From: Actinomycetota bacterium
GTDB lineage: Bacteria; Actinomycetota; Acidimicrobiia; Acidimicrobiales; Ilumatobacteraceae
Direction: 5' to 3'
NCBI GenBank assembly: GCA_017853685.1
Contig: JAFMJD010000007.1
Coordinates: 1-35,900, forward strand
Length of the DNA stretch: 35,900 nucleotides
Shown piece by piece: positions 31,839 through 35,900 of this stretch. Both the position numbers and the translations under genes were made by a program. Each line of letters begins with the position of its first letter. Position 1 is the first letter of the stretch. The notes beneath the pieces were generated by a model, which worked only from the letters and a program-made list of their open reading frames with translations, was not told where the DNA came from and made no database searches.

Positions 31839-33085
31839 CACAGCTCCGGCACGTAATCGAACGAGAAACCGCCGATGTGGATCACATCGCCCTCCTGCGC
31901 GCCGGCGCGCTGCAGCGCCCGGGCCACCCCGAGGCGCTTGAGGCGGTTGTCGATGTACGAGAGCGACTCGGGCGTGGTGACATCGTTCAGTGCAACGGCA
32001 CGTTCCACCTCGCGACCGCTCAGTCGGAACTCGTGCTCGTCCAATCGTTCCAGTACGAAACCGACCGGATCTGGGCGCAGGATGACAAAGCCCTCGCGCT
32101 CGGGTTCCTGGCCCCGTGCTTCACGAACGAGATCGGCCAACTTGTACAGCACGGGTCGCACGCCCTCGCCGGTTGCAGACGACATGCGAAGACCGGTCCA
32201 ACCATCGAGCTCGGCGATAGTGGCATCGGCCTTGGTGCCCACCACGATGCGCGGACGCTCCAGCAACTCGGGGCGGTAGGCCTCGAGTTCGTGCAGCAGC
32301 ACGCGTTCCTGTTCCTCGGGTGACACCTCACTGTCGTTCACGAGGTCGATGAGCAGGCACAGCACCCGCGCACGTTCGATATGACGAAGGAACTGGTGCC
32401 CGAGCCCCTTGCCCTCGGCGGCACCCTCGATGAGACCGGGAATGTCGGCCACGATGAACTCGGTGGTGTCGTCGAGGCGCACCACACCCAGATGCGGCTC
32501 CAAGGTGGTGAAGGGATAGTTGGCGATCTTGGGCTTTGCTGCCGAGATCGCCGAGATGAACGTGCTCTTGCCGGCATTGGGGAACCCCACCAGTGCCACA
32601 TCGGCCATCAACTTGAGTTCGAGTCGCATCCAGCGCTCCTCGCCCTCCTCGCCCTGCTCGGCGAACATCGGCGCGCGGCGGGAGTTGGACAAGAACCGCG
32701 CATTGCCGCGCCCGCCCCGACCACCGGCTACCGCCATCCAGCGATCACCGTGATGCACGAGGTCGGCGAGCACCTCGCCGGTGTAGAGGTCTTTCACCAC
32801 CGTGCCCTCGGGCACCTGGATCTCGAGGTCCTCACCCCTGCGGCCGTGCATGTCCTTGCCCTGACCGTGCACGCCGTTTCCGGCGCGTCGGTGCGGGTAG
32901 TCCTTGAAGGCCACGAGCGATGCCACGTTCCGGTTGGCCACGAGCCACACATCGCCGCCCTTGCCGCCGTCGCCGCCGTTGGGCCCACCCATGGCCACCG
33001 GACCCTCGCGGCGCATGCTGACGCAGCCCGCGCCACCATCGCCACCGCGAACGTTCAGTTGTGCTTCGTCGACGAAACCAGCCAT
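31838..33085 (-). CDS. obgE: Obg GTPase
   Basis: A 415-residue Obg/CgtA GTPase acting in late 50S ribosome assembly and stress. Its three domains are the glycine-rich Obg fold (1-158, for example GGPNGGDGGKGGDVWLVA), the GTPase domain with G1 GFPNAGKS at 167-174, DIPGLIEGA and GTKAD, and the Obg C-terminal OCT domain (about 338-415). ATG 33085 is chosen since GAGGT lies 7 nt upstream; a GTG at 33094 is also in frame. A TACCCT box (33098-33103) would start transcription a few bases before the ribosome site. It is coupled to proB. Confidence 0.95.
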   Translation of the reverse strand: MAGFVDEAQLNVRGGDGGAGCVSMRREGPVAMGGPNGGDGGKGGDVWLVANRNVASLVAFKDYPHRRAGNGVHGQGKDMHGRRGEDLEIQVPEGTVVKDLYTGEVLADLVHHGDRWMAVAGGRGGRGNARFLSNSRRAPMFAEQGEEGEERWMRLELKLMADVALVGFPNAGKSTFISAISAAKPKIANYPFTTLEPHLGVVRLDDTTEFIVADIPGLIEGAAEGKGLGHQFLRHIERARVLCLLIDLVNDSEVSPEEQERVLLHELEAYRPELLERPRIVVGTKADATIAELDGWTGLRMSSATGEGVRPVLYKLADLVREARGQEPEREGFVILRPDPVGFVLERLDEHEFRLSGREVERAVALNDVTTPESLSYIDNRLKRLGVARALQRAGAQEGDVIHIGGFSFDYVPEL

Positions 33086-33097
33086 AGGGGACACCTC

Positions 33098-33103
33098 AGG
33101 GTA
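33098..33103 (-). promoter_or_regulatory. Putative -10 box (TACCCT) of obgE-proB
   Basis: TACCCT on the minus strand, 12 nt before ATG 33085; leaves a very short leader with a GAGGT ribosome site. It makes obgE-proB independent of the rplU-rpmA promoter. Confidence 0.4.
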
Positions 33104-33143
33104 CCCACCCCACCCCGCGGCGAAGCGTGCAACACCCCATCAG

Positions 33144-33149
33144 TACGCT
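33144..33149 (+). promoter_or_regulatory. Putative -10 box (TACGCT) of the dGTPase gene
   Basis: TACGCT with a 7-nt spacer (GCAATCC) to GTG 33157 and no ribosome site; leaderless-type promoter. Confidence 0.5.
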
Positions 33150-33156
33150 GCAATCC

Positions 33157-34275
33157 GTGGAACTCTCCGAACGTGCCGAGCAATGGGCCGCAACCATGTC
33201 GGGTCTCGGCGACGAACACATCACCGTGGCCCACCGGGATTCACACGCCAGAGTGTCGGTCGCCCGGGTGTTGGATCGCCGGGCCCGTGAGGACGCAGAG
33301 GCCACATCACTCGCTGCCGAGGCAACACGAGGGCACGGCGCCGGCAACCGAGCCATCGCCGAAGAGCCCGACCGGTATCGAACCTGCTTCGAACGTGACC
33401 GTGACCGCATCCTGCACGCATCGGCCTTTCGTCGCCTCGCCGGCAAGACGCAGGTGTTCATCTTCCCTGACGACCACCAACGCACCCGCCTCACCCACGC
33501 GCTCGAGGTTGCACAGGTGGCTCGATCGGTGTCCGCCGCGCTCGGATTGAACCTTGCGCTCACCGAGGCCATTGCCGTGGGGCACGACTGCGGTCACGGT
33601 CCCGGTGGTCACGCCAGCGAGGACGCTCTCACTCCCTACGTCGCCGAGGGATACGACCACGCCGTCTGGGGCGCCGATGTCATGCTCACCTCGCTCAACT
33701 TGTGCAGCGAAACCCTCGACGGCATCCGCAACCACTCGTGGTCACGGCCGGCGCCGTCCACACCCGAGGGCGAAGTCGTCTCGTGGGCCGACCGCATTGC
33801 GTACGTCTGCCACGACTTCGAAGACGCCGTCGCCGCCGGCGTGGTCACACCCGAGATGCTCCCCGAGGTCGTGCGGGCCCGAGCAGGCACCACGCGCAGT
33901 GCGCAGTTGCACGCCTTCATCACCGGCATGATCGATGCGGCACGTGAGACCGGACGGATCGGCATGGTGCCTGCGGTTGCCGAAGCACTTGCTGCGTTCC
34001 GTCGATTCAACTACGAGCACGTCTACCTCCGGCCCGCTGCACAGGCGCAGGGCACGGCAGTGGTGCACCTGTTGCAAGCACTCGTGGAGCACTACGCGGA
34101 TCGGCCGCATCTGCTGGGCGAACAGCGCACATCGGGCACCGATGCGGGGTCGCCCGAGGCATTGCGCCATGCAGTCACCTATGTGGCCGGCATGACCGAT
34201 CGTTTCGCATGCCGTCAGGCGGTCTCATTGCTCGACTGGGATCGGTCACGACTCCCACGCGGCATCGACGTCTGA
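33157..34275 (+). CDS. dgt: Deoxyguanosinetriphosphate triphosphohydrolase-like HD protein
   Basis: A 372-residue HD-domain dNTPase. The conserved entry is RDRDRILHASAFRRLAGKTQVF, followed by RTRLTHALEVAQVAR (metal His114), GHDCGHGPGGH (HD pair His143-Asp144) and WADRIAYVCHDFEDA (later metal Asp). It should hydrolyse dNTPs to deoxynucleoside and triphosphate. About 70 residues precede the usual start of the family; this N-terminal region is charged and has no domain I recognise. The GTG at 33157 with a TACGCT box 7 nt before it argues that the extension is translated. It diverges from obgE and converges on the P450 gene (15-bp gap). Confidence 0.9.
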   Translation: MELSERAEQWAATMSGLGDEHITVAHRDSHARVSVARVLDRRAREDAEATSLAAEATRGHGAGNRAIAEEPDRYRTCFERDRDRILHASAFRRLAGKTQVFIFPDDHQRTRLTHALEVAQVARSVSAALGLNLALTEAIAVGHDCGHGPGGHASEDALTPYVAEGYDHAVWGADVMLTSLNLCSETLDGIRNHSWSRPAPSTPEGEVVSWADRIAYVCHDFEDAVAAGVVTPEMLPEVVRARAGTTRSAQLHAFITGMIDAARETGRIGMVPAVAEALAAFRRFNYEHVYLRPAAQAQGTAVVHLLQALVEHYADRPHLLGEQRTSGTDAGSPEALRHAVTYVAGMTDRFACRQAVSLLDWDRSRLPRGIDV

Positions 34276-34290
34276 CCCGCCGTCTGCGCC

Positions 34291-35469
34291 TCACCACCCA
34301 ACGAGCAGACGACGCCGACCCCAGAGGAACTCCGGCGCAATGCGCTCGGTGGGTCCGGCGAGGTGCAACGTCGGGAACCGTTGCACCAGTGCCTCGAGCG
34401 CGGCGCGGGCAGTGAGACGCGCGAGTGGCGCCCCGAGGCAATGGTGCATCCCCCAACCGAACGAGTAGTGGCGGCGCAACTCGCTCCACGGGCGGTCCAG
34501 CCGGAACGTGTCGGGATCGGTGAAACCCGACGGATCACGGTTCGCCGAGGCGTACAGCACCATCACCTTGGTGTCCGGTTCGAGGTGTTCGTCGCCGAGT
34601 TCCACCGGTTCGTTGTTGGTGCGGCACAGGCCCAGTACCGGCGGGTCGAACCGCAGGCTCTCCTCCACCGCTACTTCACTCAGCGAGGGATCCGCGCAGA
34701 CCTGCTCCCACAGTTCGCGGCGCTCGAGGAGTCGGAACACCATGTTGGTGATGAGCGAGGTAGTGGTCTCGTGGCCGGCCACCATGAGCTGCGACAGCAT
34801 GTTGGCCACTTCACCCTCGGGCAGCGGTGCCCCGTCGAACTCGCGGGTGGCGTAGGTGCGCAGCAGTCCGTCGTTCATCGGTGCACCCGACCGCACCGAG
34901 CGCACCCGCTCCAGCAGATAGCGGCGCAGTTCGCCGATTGCCGGCCCGGCGAGGTACGGATCCGAGAGCCCCTTCACGAGTTCGTCGGCCCACTCCTTGA
35001 TGCGCACCCGGTCTTCGCGGTCCACGCCCATCATGTCGATGAACCCGAGGATGGGGATGGGCAGAGCGAACCCGTCGTGCAACTCGAACGGTTGCGGTGC
35101 GCCGGCCATCTCGTCGGCCATCTGTGCAGCGAGTGCACGCACCTTGGGCTCGAGCGACGCGACCTCCACCGGGTTGAACTCGGGTCGGGCGAACTTGCGC
35201 CGTGCGGTGTGCTCGGGCGGATCGAACCGTTGGATGTCGCCGGTGCGTTCGGCGCCTGCATAGCCCACACCGGGACCGAGCCGGTTGGACCAACTCCAGG
35301 GATCGGTGAGGATCCGGTGGACATCCACCCGACGGGACACTGTGTACACGGGATGGCCGAACTGCTCGGTCTTGTGCACCGGGCACTGGTCCCGCAGCCA
35401 TGCGTAGGCGGGGAACGGATCGGCCACCGTGTCGGGCGCCAACGGGTCGTAGGAATGCACCTCGGTCAT
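34291..35469 (-). CDS. Cytochrome P450
   Basis: A 392-residue soluble class I bacterial P450. The oxygen-binding I-helix motif AGHETT is at 231-236, the ExxR motif is E270-R273, and the heme-binding loop FGWGMHHCLG has the ligand Cys344. It needs a ferredoxin and reductase, neither of which is in the window. The substrate is unknown; this size and shape are common among CYP families of actinobacteria oxidising steroids, fatty acids or terpenes. ATG 35469 has a TAGGGT box 6 nt upstream, and the terminator at 35537-35570 separates it from rpmA, so it is an independent unit lodged between rpmA and obgE. Confidence 0.93.
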   Translation of the reverse strand: MTEVHSYDPLAPDTVADPFPAYAWLRDQCPVHKTEQFGHPVYTVSRRVDVHRILTDPWSWSNRLGPGVGYAGAERTGDIQRFDPPEHTARRKFARPEFNPVEVASLEPKVRALAAQMADEMAGAPQPFELHDGFALPIPILGFIDMMGVDREDRVRIKEWADELVKGLSDPYLAGPAIGELRRYLLERVRSVRSGAPMNDGLLRTYATREFDGAPLPEGEVANMLSQLMVAGHETTTSLITNMVFRLLERRELWEQVCADPSLSEVAVEESLRFDPPVLGLCRTNNEPVELGDEHLEPDTKVMVLYASANRDPSGFTDPDTFRLDRPWSELRRHYSFGWGMHHCLGAPLARLTARAALEALVQRFPTLHLAGPTERIAPEFLWGRRRLLVGW

Positions 35470-35475
35470 GGCCGA

Positions 35476-35481
35476 ACCCTA
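35476..35481 (-). promoter_or_regulatory. Putative -10 box (TAGGGT) of the P450 gene
   Basis: TAGGGT on the minus strand with a 6-nt spacer to ATG 35469 and no ribosome site. Confidence 0.45.
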
Positions 35482-35536
35482 GAACACCTCCCGGCGGTCA
35501 TCCCACGGAACTCCCACCCATGCGGCCGCCAAAACT

Positions 35537-35570
35537 GCAACGCCCCCGGCCACGTGGCCGGGGGCGTTGC
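35537..35570 (-). terminator. Strong intrinsic terminator of the rplU-rpmA operon
   Basis: A perfect 34-nt palindrome with 17-nt arms: GCAACGCCCCCGGCCAC (35537-35553) and its complement (35554-35570). On the minus strand it begins 21 nt after the rpmA stop and is followed by AGTTTTGG, a T-run. It is the clearest terminator of the window. Confidence 0.85.
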
Positions 35571-35591
35571 ACACACTGGTTGTGAACGGAG

Positions 35592-35846
35592 TTACTCGTT
35601 CGGCAGCACGTCCACAATCTTGCGACCGCGGCGCTCACCGAACTTCACGGTGCCGTGAGCGGTGGCGAACAGGGTGTCGTCGCCGCCGATGCCCACGTTC
35701 TTGCCCGGGTGGAAGCGGGTGCCGCGCTGGCGCACGATGATGGTGCCGGCGTGGATCTGCGTGCCGTCGAACACCTTCACGCCGAGGCGCTGTGCGTTCG
35801 AGTCACGGCCGTTCTTGGTAGAGCCTGCGCCCTTGGTCTTTGACAT
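35592..35846 (-). CDS. rpmA: Large ribosomal subunit protein bL27
   Basis: An 84-residue bL27, normal length. It starts [22 protein letters not shown] and contains [15 protein letters not shown] and the closing [14 protein letters not shown] typical of the family; no N-terminal propeptide is present. ATG 35846 follows the rplU stop after 3 nt, with AAAGG at the rplU end as ribosome site. The terminator at 35537-35570 ends the two-gene operon. Confidence 0.97.
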   Translation of the reverse strand: MSKTKGAGSTKNGRDSNAQRLGVKVFDGTQIHAGTIIVRQRGTRFHPGKNVGIGGDDTLFATAHGTVKFGERRGRKIVDVLPNE

Positions 35847-35849
35847 GGC

Positions 35850-35900
35850 TCAGCCTTTCGTGATCTTGGTGATCTCGACGGTGTGGTAGTGCTGACGGTG
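35850..35900 (-). CDS. rplU: Large ribosomal subunit protein bL21, C-terminal fragment
   Basis: Only the last 16 codons and the TGA (35852-35850) are in the window, reading HRQHYHTVEITKITKG, the usual bL21 C-terminus. The 5' part lies beyond the window. Its position directly before rpmA is the conserved order. Confidence 0.93.
   Translation of the reverse strand, partial: HRQHYHTVEITKITKG

Noticed and set aside
35537-35570. Palindrome as a phage attachment or recombination site
   Set aside because: Position just after rpmA with a T-run is fully explained by intrinsic termination, and no integrase or tRNA is nearby.
1-35900. CRISPR arrays, insertion sequences, tRNAs, toxin-antitoxin or defence genes
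   Set aside because: None recognised: no regularly spaced repeats, transposase motifs or cloverleaf sequences were seen on either strand.

Overview
The window is a dense, high-GC bacterial chromosome segment. It has 38 protein-coding genes or fragments, no gene-free stretch over 300 bases (the longest is 183), and no tRNA, rRNA, CRISPR array or insertion sequence that I could see. The gene set points to Actinomycetota: DUF501 next to ppx, an F420-type luciferase-like oxidoreductase, a LytR-CpsA-Psr protein, several crotonases and a cytochrome P450. Many genes carry a TANNNT box 6-9 nt before the start codon with no Shine-Dalgarno site, which suggests extensive leaderless transcription. Acidimicrobiia is my best guess for the class; this is inference, not proof.

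Positions 1-8583 hold the maturation and accessory part of a molybdenum hydroxylase (aerobic CO dehydrogenase-like, cox) locus: the 3' part of the FAD subunit CoxM, a CoxD-type MoxR ATPase, a CoxE-type VWA protein, an XdhC protein split into two genes, a MobA-like cytidylyltransferase and the membrane-anchored CoxG. An atypical SDR, a DAO-family FAD oxidoreductase and an oppositely oriented NlpC/P60 hydrolase are interspersed. The catalytic subunits (coxL, coxS) are outside the window, so the enzyme's substrate cannot be decided here.

Positions 8604-15432 are housekeeping and metabolism: DUF501, Ppx/GppA and GNAT in a translationally coupled run; a small His/Arg-rich protein on the other strand; then crotonase, Nudix, unknown, crotonase, cytidine deaminase and adenosine deaminase on the plus strand. 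Positions 15529-20498 hold an LCP cell-wall ligase and uracil phosphoribosyltransferase (plus), then a PfkB kinase and a phosphomannomutase/phosphoglucomutase (minus). A 48-bp divergent promoter region separates pfkB from an M1 aminopeptidase (20547-23078).

Positions 23066-28921 hold a trans-prenyl synthase, a cis-prenyl (UppS-type) synthase and a second MoxR/VWA pair on the minus strand, with the lipid II flippase MurJ diverging from it. Together with LCP, NlpC/P60 and phosphohexomutase this gives the window a strong cell-envelope content. Positions 28905-35900 hold a SIMPL-domain lipoprotein, an LLM-class oxidoreductase, proB, obgE, a divergent dGTPase, a P450, and rpmA with the last codons of rplU. 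The usual rplU-rpmA-obgE-proB order is interrupted by the P450 and dGTPase genes.

I see no obviously new defence or mobile system. The signals most worth a second look are the leaderless-promoter signature, the paralogous MoxR/VWA pairs, crotonase and SDR proteins lacking canonical catalytic residues, the phased GTCACAT repeats at the NlpC/P60 promoter, and the small basic protein at 10662-10976.
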